Shown: in pieces, positions 1 through 11,727 of the stretch
Numbering within the stretch: the first letter of the stretch is position 1
Layout of the letters: every line of letters starts with the position of its first letter
Source of the DNA: SAR324 cluster bacterium
Lineage (GTDB): Bacteria; SAR324; XYD2-FULL-50-16
Assembly (NCBI GenBank): GCA_028280735.1
Contig: JANQLH010000452.1
Span: forward strand, 1 to 37,227
Direction of reading: 5' to 3'
Length of the DNA: 37,227 nt
Position numbers and translations under genes: made by a program
Notes under the pieces: generated by a model
The model's input: the letters and a program-made list of their open reading frames with translations, nothing else
Told to the model about the DNA's origin: nothing
The model's database searches: none

Positions 1-100
1 CTGCGGATATACCGGCCCCGGTAATGAACAGCAAATCTTGTGACTGTTCAAGAATCTTAACAACTTCAACTACTTGTTGATCGAAATTATCTCCGGACAT
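1..100 (-). CDS. Sir2-family NAD-dependent deacylase, N-terminus (partial, runs off the window)
   Basis: Reverse-strand translation from ATG at 100: MSGDNFDQQVVEVVKILEQSQDLLFITGAGISA; ITGAGISA is the sirtuin NAD-binding motif. Confidence 0.75.
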   Translation of the reverse strand, partial: MSGDNFDQQVVEVVKILEQSQDLLFITGAGISA

Positions 101-112
101 TTTTTTACCTCA

Positions 113-925
113 TTAGTAGTCAATTCCTGAAATCTTGTGCGTTTCAACCGGCATTCTGCTTTTTATTTTTTGTTGAAAAGCAGGATCAAGGTTGCCGTAT
201 ATGATACCTTCACCGGTTTCCAAAATACTAACGACATCCCCCCAGGGATCTATGATAACCGTACTTCCGAATGACTCCCTGGTTTTGCTGTGTTTACCGT
301 ATTGCGCCGGTGCTGCGATGTAAACCTGGTTTTCGATAGCCCTGCACCTCAGCAGATTTAGCCAGTGAGCTTTTCCTGTAGGTACTGTAAAAGCAGCCGG
401 AACGAAGATAACCAGGGCACCCATGCTTGCCAGTCTCTGGTAGAGAACGGGAAATCTAAGGTCGTAACAGATAGATAACCCGGTTTTGCCGATATCATGA
501 TCAAATATGGCGATTTCTTTTCCCGATTCAATCACGTCCGATTCCAGTATCTTGACATTTTTAAGATCGATATCAAACAGGTGGATTTTTCGATAGGTAC
601 CCGTGATCTCACCTGATTTATTGATTAAAACAGATGTATTATACGCTTTCATGGGATTATGAGGAATGCGTTCATAGATGCTTCCCATGAGAATGGATAT
701 GCCCAACTCCCTGGCTTTGTTTTGAAAGCATTCAACCAAAGGTCCGGGAACCAGTTCTGCCGCTTCCAGGTAGTGCTCTTTATCACCCAAAAGGAGAAAG
801 TTTTCCGGAAAAGCAACCAAATCAGCATTCTCAGCTGCTGCTTTTTCTGTGTATGTAAATGCGGTGTCCAGGTTTTGCTCCCTGTCCATGGTGGTGTTCA
901 TTTGAACAACAGCTATTTTACTCAT
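113..925 (-). CDS. Carbon-nitrogen hydrolase (nitrilase superfamily, Nit1/Nit2-like amidase)
   Basis: Glu-Lys-Cys triad contexts AFPENFLL, YRKIHLFDI, LSICYDLRFP. Confidence 0.9.
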   Translation of the reverse strand: MSKIAVVQMNTTMDREQNLDTAFTYTEKAAAENADLVAFPENFLLLGDKEHYLEAAELVPGPLVECFQNKARELGISILMGSIYERIPHNPMKAYNTSVLINKSGEITGTYRKIHLFDIDLKNVKILESDVIESGKEIAIFDHDIGKTGLSICYDLRFPVLYQRLASMGALVIFVPAAFTVPTGKAHWLNLLRCRAIENQVYIAAPAQYGKHSKTRESFGSTVIIDPWGDVVSILETGEGIIYGNLDPAFQQKIKSRMPVETHKISGIDY

Positions 926-956
926 CTCTTGTTCCTGTATCTATAACCGGTGGTAT

Positions 957-1790
957 CTATTCTGTTGGTGCAAGTTCTTCAAGACGAAATTGCGCCTTGA
1001 TTCTTAAAGGGTTAGTAGGTTTCAGATCCATCAGTTCCTTATACAAATCCAGGGCTCCGTTTAAATCCCCCGAACGCTCCAAGGAAACGCCGAGCCACCA
1101 CTTGGCATCATGTATCTTGTTGGACTTTGGATACTGTTTTAACAGCTCAAACAGCCTTAAGGAAGATGTATTATAATCTCCTCTTAAAAATGCCATATAA
1201 GCAATAAAATAGAGAGAATCGTCTGCAAGGTCCGATTTGGGATGGTTCCTGCGAAAGCTTTTGAAGTGTTGATCTGCTTTTTTAAAGCTACGGGCTTTAA
1301 ACGAATTAAAGGCAACTTCAAAATCAGCCTGTTCCTTGTCTTTGTCTTCGGCTGCAATATCAATGCTGGATTCAAAAAACTTCTGCAATTCTTGTAGGGC
1401 TATAACCTGGTCGCCCATGCGTTTATTGAGTTTGTTGATTCGAGACGCGTTTCTGCGCAGGGTTCGTTGTGTCTGCTCGTTATCGTTGGTTGCCAGCTCC
1501 AGATCGTTTTTAATAGTATTGAGTTCATCGATAAAGAACTGCTGAGCTTTTCTAAAATTGTTCAAGCGTTCGTTGATCTCTTTTTTGTATTCGGCCACCT
1601 CGCTTCGAAGATCTGCCAGTGTTTTTAATTCCTGCTTTTCCAATGCCACAACCCGGGCTTCCAGAATTTCCATCTTATCCTGCAGGTGCGGTACAGTAGC
1701 TTTTGGAGCGCAACCAGCCTGGGTAAAAAGAAGACTTATCAACAGGAAAAAGCTTGTTATGGTTACATACTTAAGACTTTTATTGCTCAT
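957..1790 (-). CDS. cpoB: CpoB/YbgF-like periplasmic coiled-coil plus TPR protein; possible lipoprotein (LFTQAGC)
   Basis: N-terminal hydrophobic/lipobox-like signal, coiled coil, C-terminal TPRs, downstream of tolB. Confidence 0.75.
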   Translation of the reverse strand: MSNKSLKYVTITSFFLLISLLFTQAGCAPKATVPHLQDKMEILEARVVALEKQELKTLADLRSEVAEYKKEINERLNNFRKAQQFFIDELNTIKNDLELATNDNEQTQRTLRRNASRINKLNKRMGDQVIALQELQKFFESSIDIAAEDKDKEQADFEVAFNSFKARSFKKADQHFKSFRRNHPKSDLADDSLYFIAYMAFLRGDYNTSSLRLFELLKQYPKSNKIHDAKWWLGVSLERSGDLNGALDLYKELMDLKPTNPLRIKAQFRLEELAPTE

Positions 1791-1803
1791 ATAAAGTAAT
1801 CGT

Positions 1804-3069
1804 TTAGTTGATTTTAAATTTAAAAGGTTTCCATCTGTACCTTGCCGACCAGGTCGGGTTAAATTCGCTGATGCCCGGTCCGGATTTTGTCAACCGGCGC
1901 TTGTACGTTCCGTCTGCCCGGATAATGTATAGCTTTTGTTCGAAATTTGTTTTTGATACAAACAGTATCTGTCGACCGCTGGGAGACCAAACCGGTTGTT
2001 CGGCAGAAGATTTCCCGGAAGTGACCTGCTGAACAAAATCCCCATCCCGGTCCATCAGGAAGATTTGATAGACATTATCCTTCAAACCGGAAAAAACGAT
2101 GTAAGCTCCATCGTTGCTCCAGTTTGGTTCATAATTGAGCGGTCCCTCATATGTCATGCGAAAGGTATCTCCCGTGTCCAGCATCCGTTGGTAAATCTGG
2201 ATACTGCCGGATCGATTGGAAACAAACAGCAGTCTGCTGCCATCCGGAGACAGGCGTGGATTGGTCTCGGTCGTAGAACGACGCGTCATTTGCTGGATGA
2301 TATTCCCTTTGAGATCAATCTTAAAAAGGTCTGAGTTGCCTTGTTTGGATTTGGTTATGACCAGTTCTTTTCCTGAACCTGCCCAACTTCCCCCGCTTGT
2401 TTTACTGAGGTTCTTAAACAAGGTTGAGATTTCACCGGAGGCGAATGACAACATCCTCAAATGACTTCCCTTTCTGCCAAGTGTTGTAAAGATGATGGAT
2501 GAACCGTCCGGTTTCCACCTGGGCAGAATATTATAATTACCGTCATTAAGCAATTCGTAGCTTTTGTCTCCGAAGGCATCTGTCATCATTATCCGGTATG
2601 TGCCAGATGAGTCTTTCTCGACGTAAGCCACGGCACTGCGAAGCACACTCCTTTCGCCGGTAAGCTGAAAAATGATTTCCTCGATCATGCGGACGGTCTG
2701 CCGCTCGATATCCTCGGCACTGGAGATCTTTAAACGATGATCAAACAATGTTGTGTTGTCCGGCGTAAATATCCAGGCCCTAATTTCATGATTAGGAATG
2801 AAACGCAGTTTTAGAATCAAATCGATATTGTCATACAGATTTTTTATATCGAACAATCCGGACCACATCAGGTTTCGTTTTATCAAACCGACTGTTTTTT
2901 TCAGCTGCTGTTGATCCGTACGGGGATTTCGTTCAACGTTTACCGCAATTTGCAGTCTACCATAATTATAACTGCTGATATCGATGATTTCTTCGTCGTG
3001 ATAGGCAAAAGCGGTTGTAGAACAAACAAGAAAAGTAACAATACACCACAACCTGGTTTTTAATCTCAT
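1804..3069 (-). CDS. tolB: Tol-Pal system beta-propeller protein TolB
   Basis: Signal peptide, N-terminal TolB domain, repeated PDGSRLLFVSNRSG / SPSGRQILFVS propeller repeats. Confidence 0.92.
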   Translation of the reverse strand: MRLKTRLWCIVTFLVCSTTAFAYHDEEIIDISSYNYGRLQIAVNVERNPRTDQQQLKKTVGLIKRNLMWSGLFDIKNLYDNIDLILKLRFIPNHEIRAWIFTPDNTTLFDHRLKISSAEDIERQTVRMIEEIIFQLTGERSVLRSAVAYVEKDSSGTYRIMMTDAFGDKSYELLNDGNYNILPRWKPDGSSIIFTTLGRKGSHLRMLSFASGEISTLFKNLSKTSGGSWAGSGKELVITKSKQGNSDLFKIDLKGNIIQQMTRRSTTETNPRLSPDGSRLLFVSNRSGSIQIYQRMLDTGDTFRMTYEGPLNYEPNWSNDGAYIVFSGLKDNVYQIFLMDRDGDFVQQVTSGKSSAEQPVWSPSGRQILFVSKTNFEQKLYIIRADGTYKRRLTKSGPGISEFNPTWSARYRWKPFKFKIN

Positions 3070-3091
3070 TGCAATTTATATTGGTTGTTGA

Positions 3092-3958
3092 TTATCTGAC
3101 TAGACTGTCGGCTGTGAATCTGAATTTCGCCTGGTAAACCGGCTCATCAACCAACAAAACCTTAGGGATTTTGGGAAACGGCGTTGAAACCCTGATGGCT
3201 TTGATAGCGGCTCTTTCGACAAGCGTTGATCCGGAGCTATCCAGCAGTTCAAGTTTAACAATATTTCCTTCGGCATCAATGATTGCTTCCAAAATAATAA
3301 CAAAGTCTTTTTTACTATTCGGGGGAACGTTCCAATTTGCTGTAATAAGCTTTTTTAAAGTCTCCCGATAGGTATTTGTTTCTTTCTTTTTTTCCCAGAC
3401 CCGTCGAGCGGGTGTCAGGTTGCTAAAACTATCAGTCGCTTGTTCATTGTTGATCTGGGTGGAAGAAACTTCTTGTTGGGTTCCCTGGTTCACTTGCTTC
3501 TGAACGGTTTCTGTGTTCGTTGTTCGGTTATTTGTGGCTGTCTTTTTTGTTATTTTAGTGTTTGATTTATCAAGCTTTTTTGGGGTGGTTTCCCTTGTCA
3601 TTTTATTAGCACGTAAATACCCCAACAAATCGGACTGCTTTTTATCAATATCGCTGACCAGATTGTTTTCAGAATTTAGCTTAAGGCCTTTGGATCGGAT
3701 TAAATCATCAAGACTTTTTGAAGACAGGGCTGGAGCAACGGGTTCAATTGACCTGACAGTTTCTTCCGTGTTTGTTTTGGGATGGGTTAGAGTTTCCGGC
3801 TGATTTTGTGTTTTGGGATCTATAAACTCGATCGTAGCCTCAAAACTCTCAATACGGTTGTTAAACTGGATGGAACTGAAGATCAGAAATAATACAAGGG
3901 TCGCATGAAATGCAAATGAAGCAAAAAAATATGTATGAGAATGCAGTAAAAGTCTCAT
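3092..3958 (-). CDS. tolA: TolA/TonB-like protein with C-terminal TonB-type domain
   Basis: Single N-terminal TM, low-complexity middle, TonB-C-like domain (ILEAIIDAEGNIVKLELLDSSGSTLVERAAIKAI); position in tol operon. Confidence 0.8.
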   Translation of the reverse strand: MRLLLHSHTYFFASFAFHATLVLFLIFSSIQFNNRIESFEATIEFIDPKTQNQPETLTHPKTNTEETVRSIEPVAPALSSKSLDDLIRSKGLKLNSENNLVSDIDKKQSDLLGYLRANKMTRETTPKKLDKSNTKITKKTATNNRTTNTETVQKQVNQGTQQEVSSTQINNEQATDSFSNLTPARRVWEKKKETNTYRETLKKLITANWNVPPNSKKDFVIILEAIIDAEGNIVKLELLDSSGSTLVERAAIKAIRVSTPFPKIPKVLLVDEPVYQAKFRFTADSLVR

Positions 3959-3993
3959 GATTTTGCTCGGTGAGGAAGGACAATAGCCTTAGG

Positions 3994-4410
3994 CTATGCT
4001 TTGTTCTTTTCCTGAACAAGAAATCCCAGTCGTTGAATACCGCTGTTTTTTAACATCACCATCAGACCGGCGATCTTCTCCCAATCGACTCTTCTATCAG
4101 CTTCTACAAAGGCGGTTTTGCCGGGGTTGTTTTCTTTCCAGACCAAAGCCTCTTTAAGCAGATCGCTGGGTGTATATCGCTTTCCTTTAATGAGATAGGT
4201 GCCATTCTTGTTGATGGTTATCACAAATTGTCTGGCGTCCCTTACGTTCGATGATCTCAGGGTTTCCTTTGGCAACTGCACATCAATCGCCTTGTAAAAC
4301 AAGGGTGCAGTGATCATGAAGATTACGAGCAGTACCAGCAAGACATCAACAAACGGTGTTACGTTAATTTCGCTGATAGGGTCCTGCTCTTGGAGTCTGT
4401 TTTTAAACAT
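3994..4410 (-). CDS. tolR: Biopolymer transporter ExbD/TolR
   Basis: ISEINVTPFVDVLLVLLVIFMITAPL signature. Confidence 0.95.
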   Translation of the reverse strand: MFKNRLQEQDPISEINVTPFVDVLLVLLVIFMITAPLFYKAIDVQLPKETLRSSNVRDARQFVITINKNGTYLIKGKRYTPSDLLKEALVWKENNPGKTAFVEADRRVDWEKIAGLMVMLKNSGIQRLGFLVQEKNKA

Positions 4411-4434
4411 GATGCACCTCTGTAAAATCCCCGC

Positions 4435-5166
4435 TTATTTCCTGTTTAATTTGGAGTGAGCGACAGCCTTTGTGTACTCTCTATCGAAAAGATTGATTAG
4501 ATCGAAACCGAACGCTTCCATCTGTTGCCTGATTATTCGTGTTTTATTTCGGAAAACGTTGTAAGCCATTAATGCAGGGATAGCGGCAAAAAGCCCAAAG
4601 GCTGTTGCTACCAAAGCAGCAGAGATTCCGGGAGCGACGACTGCAAGGCTGGCTGCTCCCTGGGAACCGATACTGTAAAATGCATCGATAATTCCGGTGA
4701 CGGTTCCGAACAAACCGATGAATGGTGCGGAACTACTGATGGTTGCCAGGATGACGAGAGATTTTTCAAAAACGAGGCTTTCATTGAGAATACATTTTTC
4801 GATACTACGTTCAACCCTGAGTAAAAAATCGGGTTTTTCATCGGGATTCAGCACCTGTTTTTGTCTGCGATAGGTCTCGACGTATTCAAGGTAAGCGGCC
4901 TGGAATTCTTTTGCATAGTAGGTGGAAATATTGGCTTCGGCCCGTTGTTTTGCTTCCGCAGCACCCTTGGTAAGGTTAAGGTTTTTGAGGAATTCGCCGG
5001 CATGTTTGACCGCAACTCGAAAATTCATCCATTTCCATCCGATTACCGCCCAGGAAAGCACGGACATGAACAATAATACCACCAGAATTGCGACAGATAT
5101 GACACCGCCCTGCAGGATAATCGTTAAAAATGAATTGCCCGAAAATTGTGTGATAGGTTCTGCCAT
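4435..5166 (-). CDS. tolQ: MotA/TolQ/ExbB proton channel family protein
   Basis: Three TM segments, SAPFIGLFGTVTGIIDAFYSIG signature. Confidence 0.95.
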   Translation of the reverse strand: MAEPITQFSGNSFLTIILQGGVISVAILVVLLFMSVLSWAVIGWKWMNFRVAVKHAGEFLKNLNLTKGAAEAKQRAEANISTYYAKEFQAAYLEYVETYRRQKQVLNPDEKPDFLLRVERSIEKCILNESLVFEKSLVILATISSSAPFIGLFGTVTGIIDAFYSIGSQGAASLAVVAPGISAALVATAFGLFAAIPALMAYNVFRNKTRIIRQQMEAFGFDLINLFDREYTKAVAHSKLNRK

Positions 5167-5279
5167 TCCCTAACCTTTTAAACCGATGTAGTTTTTATTG
5201 AGTAAAACCTCTTACTATGTCATTGAATCATCACTTGCAAGTGTCGTGAGTGTTGAGAAAATATGCCTTCTCTTTAACA

Positions 5280-5753
5280 TCACTTATATTCGACTGAAAT
5301 GATTTCAACTTCGATGGAGCCTTTGGGTACTCTCAAAACTACCTCGTCACCTTCTTCTTTCCCCAGCAGGGATTGGGCAATAGGCGATTTAATAGAGATC
5401 TCCCTGTTCTCGACGTCGGTTTCCTCTTCACCTACGATTTTCCAACTGGCCTGCTCTCCCGAATCCAAATCTTCATAGGTAACTGTTGCTCCGAATCTGA
5501 CATCGTCAGAGCCGGTTTTTGTAACATCCACAACCTCTGAATTTGCAATAATAGCATTTAGATGCTGGATTCGGCCTTCGATAAATCCCTGTTTTTCTTT
5601 GGCAGCATGGTATTCTGCGTTTTCCTTTAAGTCTCCGTGAGCTCTTGCAGTTGCAATATCGTTAATAATCTTGGGGCGTTCTTCTTTGATTAACTGGCTT
5701 AACTCCTCTTGCAGCCTTTTGTATCCTTTCGCTGTGATTGGCTTTCTTTCCAT
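5280..5753 (-). CDS. greA: Transcription elongation factor GreA
   Basis: MERKPITAKGYKRLQEELSQL..., typical length 157 aa. Confidence 0.95.
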   Translation of the reverse strand: MERKPITAKGYKRLQEELSQLIKEERPKIINDIATARAHGDLKENAEYHAAKEKQGFIEGRIQHLNAIIANSEVVDVTKTGSDDVRFGATVTYEDLDSGEQASWKIVGEEETDVENREISIKSPIAQSLLGKEEGDEVVLRVPKGSIEVEIISVEYK

Positions 5754-5931
5754 ATTTTTTCCTTTGACAGATAGTAGTTACCTTGAAGTGATTATTAAAT
5801 CGGGAATTTTGATATTTGGCAATAGACTGGAAGGTGCTTTTTTAAAGATTTTGAAGCACTTTTTTAATAGCTCAAGTCTAAAATAAAACGGGGATTATGA
5901 ACGCGTAAAGACAGGTTACAGATACTTGATA

Positions 5932-8900
5932 TCAGGATGGTGCGAACAGTTCGTTGAGGTCGTCCATGTTCAGCATTTCTTCCAGTGAATCGGATACTCC
6001 GACTATATTGTCAGCCAGTGCCTGTTTCTTTTTTTGCAGCTCGACAATTTTTTCTTCGATGCTGTTTCGGGTGATCAGCTTATACACAAACAAGTGGTTT
6101 TTCTGGCCGATTCTATATGCCCGGTCAGTCGCTTGTGATTCTACAGCGGGATTCCACCAAGGATCGTAGTGAATCACATAATCCGCGGCAGTGAGGTTGA
6201 TTCCGGTTCCACCGGCCTTAAGACTGATAAGGAATACAGGATAAGCATCGCTCTGTTGGAACTTTGCAACCAGAGTATCCCTGTTTTTACTGCTTCCGTC
6301 CAACTGCAGAAAGGGAATACCGGCTTTTTTCAGATCTTCATGCATCAAATTGAGCATTTTTACAAACTGACTGAACACCAATACCCTGTGTCCCTCTCCA
6401 ACGATATCCGCGACTGTTTCAATGAAGAGATTAAATTTTGCACTGGCTGGAGGATCAACACCTGCAAGAGAGCTTAATCTCGGGTCACAGCAGATTTGCC
6501 TGAGTTTTAACAAGGCATCAAAAATTGCGATTTTTGCACCTTTGACACCACCGGCCGAGATCTTTTCCTTAACCTGCTGATGCACTATTTTGAGAACTGA
6601 ATTGTAAAGCTTTTTCTGAGGGGCGTGCATTTCACAGAACAGTGTCTGTTCCGTCTTTGGAGGCAGTTCCTTGGCAACATCTTGCTTTAAACGCCTTAAA
6701 ATAAACGGTCTGGTTTGTCTTCGCAATAGTCCGTGATCAGGTCGTTTCTTTTTAAAGCCCCGCCTTCCTTTCGGACGAATATAGTCACGTTCGAAATCCT
6801 TCATACTGCCGAAAAATCCAGGCATTAGGAAGTTGAACTGTGACCACAATTCGATGACTGAGTTTTCGATCGGAGTTCCGGTCAGGGTAAGTCTTTGTTT
6901 ACCGTCAAGCATCATCACTGCTTGAGCCGTTTTGGATCTCGCATTTTTGATATTTTGTGCTTCATCAAGAATGACGGTCTGGAATTTTATCGATTTTAAC
7001 CACTCCAGGTCGCGCTGCAACAAACCGTAGGTTGTGATAATCAAATCAGATTTTTTGGCTTCCGCATAATGTTCCTTGCGTTTCTGACCATGCAACAGGA
7101 CGGCCTTGAAATGGGGAACGAACTTTTCAACTTCAGCCATCCAATTAGTTACGACGGATGTCGGTGCTATTACCAGGTTTGGTTTCTTGATACGCTTCTT
7201 TTTTAGGATTGCCAGAAAGGCCAGGGTCTGAAGGGTTTTTCCAAGCCCCATATCATCGGCCAGGATACCACCAAAATTAAAGTCATTCAGGAAGCAAAGC
7301 CAATTGACACCTTCTTTCTGATATCCCCGTAATGTTCCTTTAATCTCCTTGGGAATGCGTTGGGACTTTACACCTTTGAAAGAGCTGATTTTTTTGAGGA
7401 TTTTGTCCCACTCCTCGTCACTCTGGCGTTCAGAGGCGATACTTTCCAACTCGCTTAACAAGCCGATCTGGAATTTATCCACTTTAAGTTTTTCGGCGTT
7501 TTTGGCTTCCTCTTCATTCATCGCGGCTTCAATCGCCTTTGTCGGATCAACGCCTTTTTCTTTAGAGGTCTGGATCAATCTGTTGAGAATGGGTGCATAC
7601 CTGGCAATCCAGTCACCATCTATCACGGCAACACCTTCACCGGATGAGAGTTCGATGGCTTGTTCGTTGTTTTGCCACATTTTCACGATTTCTTTGAGAT
7701 CAAAACTTTCTCCGTCAACCGTCATGGTGACATCCACGTCAAACCAGTCGATTCCGGACTGGATAGAAGTGGAGAGTACAGGAACGAGCTTTTTGGTCTT
7801 CCATCTCTTGAGTTTTGTGCCACCCAGGTAAATCAGCATGGAATCCTGCCCATGGGCCGGCAAGACTTCGAGGACAAACTTCAGACTATGGTCCTCCCTC
7901 ATGGAATAATCCCCATCACCTTCATCCACCCAGCCGACTTCCAGCATTTCTTCACGAAGCCGTTTTTCCTGGCTCAAGTCCTTTGGTATTTTGTACTGTT
8001 TGCCGTCAAGAGTCTGTTCAAACTCATCCGAATTAAGGTCCAACGGGTAAGGCAATTCTCCAATACCCGTCACCATAACGGTATCGAGTCTGCCCATTAA
8101 AATGCCTTTTACTTCCCAAATAGTCATTTTCCCTTTCAACTTGTAGTTGAACAGGGCCGACACCCTTAAAACACCCTGCGGATCATGTATTTGGATGTTT
8201 CGTTGTCGCAGGTACGGAAGGGCAGCGGAGTAGAAATCGCTGACTTCAGATTCTTCGACGATAACACCGGAAACCGTATCGTTAATTAACCGTCCGCTCA
8301 TCATGGAGCCGACCCTCACCAGCTGTTCATCTTTCAGAATAAAACTCGGCGCCATGCCGATGGCCTTGGGTGGTGTTCCGCTCTGGTTGAACATGGGCTG
8401 GAATTTCTTCTTACTGTCGAAATGGCCGATTTCACCTTTTAACAGGTACTGATTTTCATTGCTGGGATTTCTGATAACGGTAATTCTAAAATCCAGTGTT
8501 TCCGGATTGATCATATGTTTTTCGCCGTTAAAATTCACGGCGAAGGGATACTCTTCTGCCAGCATCAAGAACTGAGACGCGGCATGTCGCTCCAGGACGT
8601 AAAAATCTTCAACCTTCTTCTGATGGTAGATGGTATCGATCACCTGAAATAACTTGGCCGCCTTGGGAGCGGTAGAAGGGTTTTTTAACTTGGAGTTTTC
8701 TCCGTCATAGTTTTCGATAGTCAAAGCGAGACGGTTGGTATTGAATCGCTTTGTTTCCTCGTGCAGCATGATGGTTGTTTTGTCCTCTTTATGATTGAAC
8801 AATTCAACCTTATTCTCCGGCATGGTTAGCCAGTATTTCCAGTTTTTTACCGCCCTGGCTTCGAAATTAGGGGGATCCACCTTTTTCGGATCCATGATGG

Positions 8901-9942
8901 TCAGTTTCTTTTCCGGATACCATTCCTGCCAGGTTTTATGAAAAACTTTCCATTCGTCATTTGAGATTAATACCCCTTTAAATGAATCCTTAATCATGGG
9001 AGCAGGGATAGGCGTGGGAAGAATTTCGTAATACCTGGAGTCAAATATGATCGCTTTCGGCAGACCGTATAGTATCAACCCCCGGTCAACAAACTCATCC
9101 GTGATAATCGGCAGCCTATTATCATTCTCGTAGTGATAGAATATACCTGCCAGTATCCGGTGATTAGGAAGAATGTGAACATTGATGTCAAACTCTACCT
9201 GTTTGAATGAGTTTCTGATCGGTTCGGTATTATCTGAGTAGAATGTAAAGGGGTGACCCAATAACAGAAAAAGCAGGCTGTGTGTATCCCTTGATGAAAG
9301 CACCAGGGGATTGGGAACTTCATCCTCGTTGTATTCGTGTTCGGTATTGGTAATCAGTTTATTTTCATCCAGAAAGGACTTAATCACCCAACCCGGGTTG
9401 TTGTTGTTATCCAAAAGCGACTTGGATATGGATTTTATCGGCTTCTCGTTGCCCCACCCGCGAATTCCGTACCTGGCCCGGTTAAATGACCAAAGAAACT
9501 TCTCCTCACTGTCCGGTGCCAAGATTTGCGTGAAACGAATGATTGTATGAATATCGCCAACCTCGACAGGAATGGAGTCAAACCCGTGTTCCTGTTTCCA
9601 GTCTTTAAAGGAGAACTGCGGATAATAATCTGCCGGCAGGATGTCTTTGCTTAGCTTGGCAAATTCAGGTCCTATCGAGAACTGATCGAACGAGGCTTCT
9701 TCCAGTACCGGTTTGTTTTTGGGTTTTTTCCATTTAGGCTGGTCTTTAACGGGGACATCAAAGAGGTCTTCGACAATGTTTTCAATCTTTTCCCCTTTGT
9801 CTTCCAAAAGATAAATCGCCTGACCTTCCCAGTCCTCAAAATCGGCAAGAAATCTTACAAATTCCCTAGCCAAAGGAGCAGAAATGTTCTTGGATTTTTT
9901 GATTGCTTTGACGATCGGGTGCGATGATGTTAATTTGCCCAC
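5932..9942 (-). CDS. SNF2/HepA-family DEAD/DEAH-box helicase
   Basis: ADDMGLGKTLQTLAF (Walker A), DEAQNIKN (motif II), LTLTGTPIENS, SLKAGGTGINLTAADYVIHYDPWWNPAVESQATDRAYRIGQ. Confidence 0.95.
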   Translation of the reverse strand: MGKLTSSHPIVKAIKKSKNISAPLAREFVRFLADFEDWEGQAIYLLEDKGEKIENIVEDLFDVPVKDQPKWKKPKNKPVLEEASFDQFSIGPEFAKLSKDILPADYYPQFSFKDWKQEHGFDSIPVEVGDIHTIIRFTQILAPDSEEKFLWSFNRARYGIRGWGNEKPIKSISKSLLDNNNNPGWVIKSFLDENKLITNTEHEYNEDEVPNPLVLSSRDTHSLLFLLLGHPFTFYSDNTEPIRNSFKQVEFDINVHILPNHRILAGIFYHYENDNRLPIITDEFVDRGLILYGLPKAIIFDSRYYEILPTPIPAPMIKDSFKGVLISNDEWKVFHKTWQEWYPEKKLTIMDPKKVDPPNFEARAVKNWKYWLTMPENKVELFNHKEDKTTIMLHEETKRFNTNRLALTIENYDGENSKLKNPSTAPKAAKLFQVIDTIYHQKKVEDFYVLERHAASQFLMLAEEYPFAVNFNGEKHMINPETLDFRITVIRNPSNENQYLLKGEIGHFDSKKKFQPMFNQSGTPPKAIGMAPSFILKDEQLVRVGSMMSGRLINDTVSGVIVEESEVSDFYSAALPYLRQRNIQIHDPQGVLRVSALFNYKLKGKMTIWEVKGILMGRLDTVMVTGIGELPYPLDLNSDEFEQTLDGKQYKIPKDLSQEKRLREEMLEVGWVDEGDGDYSMREDHSLKFVLEVLPAHGQDSMLIYLGGTKLKRWKTKKLVPVLSTSIQSGIDWFDVDVTMTVDGESFDLKEIVKMWQNNEQAIELSSGEGVAVIDGDWIARYAPILNRLIQTSKEKGVDPTKAIEAAMNEEEAKNAEKLKVDKFQIGLLSELESIASERQSDEEWDKILKKISSFKGVKSQRIPKEIKGTLRGYQKEGVNWLCFLNDFNFGGILADDMGLGKTLQTLAFLAILKKKRIKKPNLVIAPTSVVTNWMAEVEKFVPHFKAVLLHGQKRKEHYAEAKKSDLIITTYGLLQRDLEWLKSIKFQTVILDEAQNIKNARSKTAQAVMMLDGKQRLTLTGTPIENSVIELWSQFNFLMPGFFGSMKDFERDYIRPKGRRGFKKKRPDHGLLRRQTRPFILRRLKQDVAKELPPKTEQTLFCEMHAPQKKLYNSVLKIVHQQVKEKISAGGVKGAKIAIFDALLKLRQICCDPRLSSLAGVDPPASAKFNLFIETVADIVGEGHRVLVFSQFVKMLNLMHEDLKKAGIPFLQLDGSSKNRDTLVAKFQQSDAYPVFLISLKAGGTGINLTAADYVIHYDPWWNPAVESQATDRAYRIGQKNHLFVYKLITRNSIEEKIVELQKKKQALADNIVGVSDSLEEMLNMDDLNELFAPS

Positions 9943-10455
9943 TGTGAAAAAAACTTTATGAAATTAGCCAGATAGCCCAAATAAAACGGAGGGTTGAAGA
10001 TATATTAATAATTCAAATCCTGAATAAAGAATCGCTTTTGAGTATAGCCTTTATTTTTTTTCTATTGCAATAGCCAAGGTCTGTTTTTTGCTGAGACCAA
10101 GTCCTTTGCTATCACTGATCTCATACTATATCTCAATAATTCGATAAAAAGGATTTGGCTCAATTTACGAAGATTCAACAATAATACAAGACTAAAGGTT
10201 TAACCATTGACCACAATTTGTAAAGTTTCTTTATTACAAGCATCTATCCCGGGAGATACTTTATGGGTTCTGTTTTTTTTCCTCAGTGATAACACATGAT
10301 TTTTCCGCAGGTTACATGAAGGACTACTTGTTAAATTACTTAAAATAGCGATTTACAGCTACTTTTTTAAACTGCATGATTGATTTGGTGAATTGATTCA
10401 GGTATAACTTGTTTGTGTTTGGATCAGCTATAAAGGATACTAGAGCGGTTCTTGA

Positions 10456-11649
<1,194 letters not shown>

Positions 11650-11678
11650 GACTAAAGATAATCATTTCCAACGAACAT

Positions 11679-11706
11679 TCAAGATAACGTCAGGTCGTTA
11701 TCTTGA
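11679..11706 (+). terminator. Perfect 11-bp stem hairpin between mreB and mreC (terminator or processing element)
   Basis: TCAAGATAACG-tcaggt-CGTTATCTTGA; no strong U-tract, so function uncertain. Confidence 0.5.
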
Positions 11707-11727
11707 TATTCTTCCAGACAATAGTAT

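Noticed and set aside
5826-5870. GTGCTT...AAGCAC inverted repeat followed by T6 on the + strand
   Set aside because: Short 6-bp stem, and the T-tract is on the wrong strand for the leftward SNF2 gene; no + strand gene to terminate.
7349-8100. Several 70-160 aa + strand ORFs antisense to the SNF2 gene
   Set aside because: Shadow ORFs of a strongly supported CDS; no independent motif.
10062-10073. Palindrome CTATTGCAATAG in the mreB/SNF2 intergenic region
   Set aside because: Only 12 bp with no further supporting structure; insufficient to assign function.
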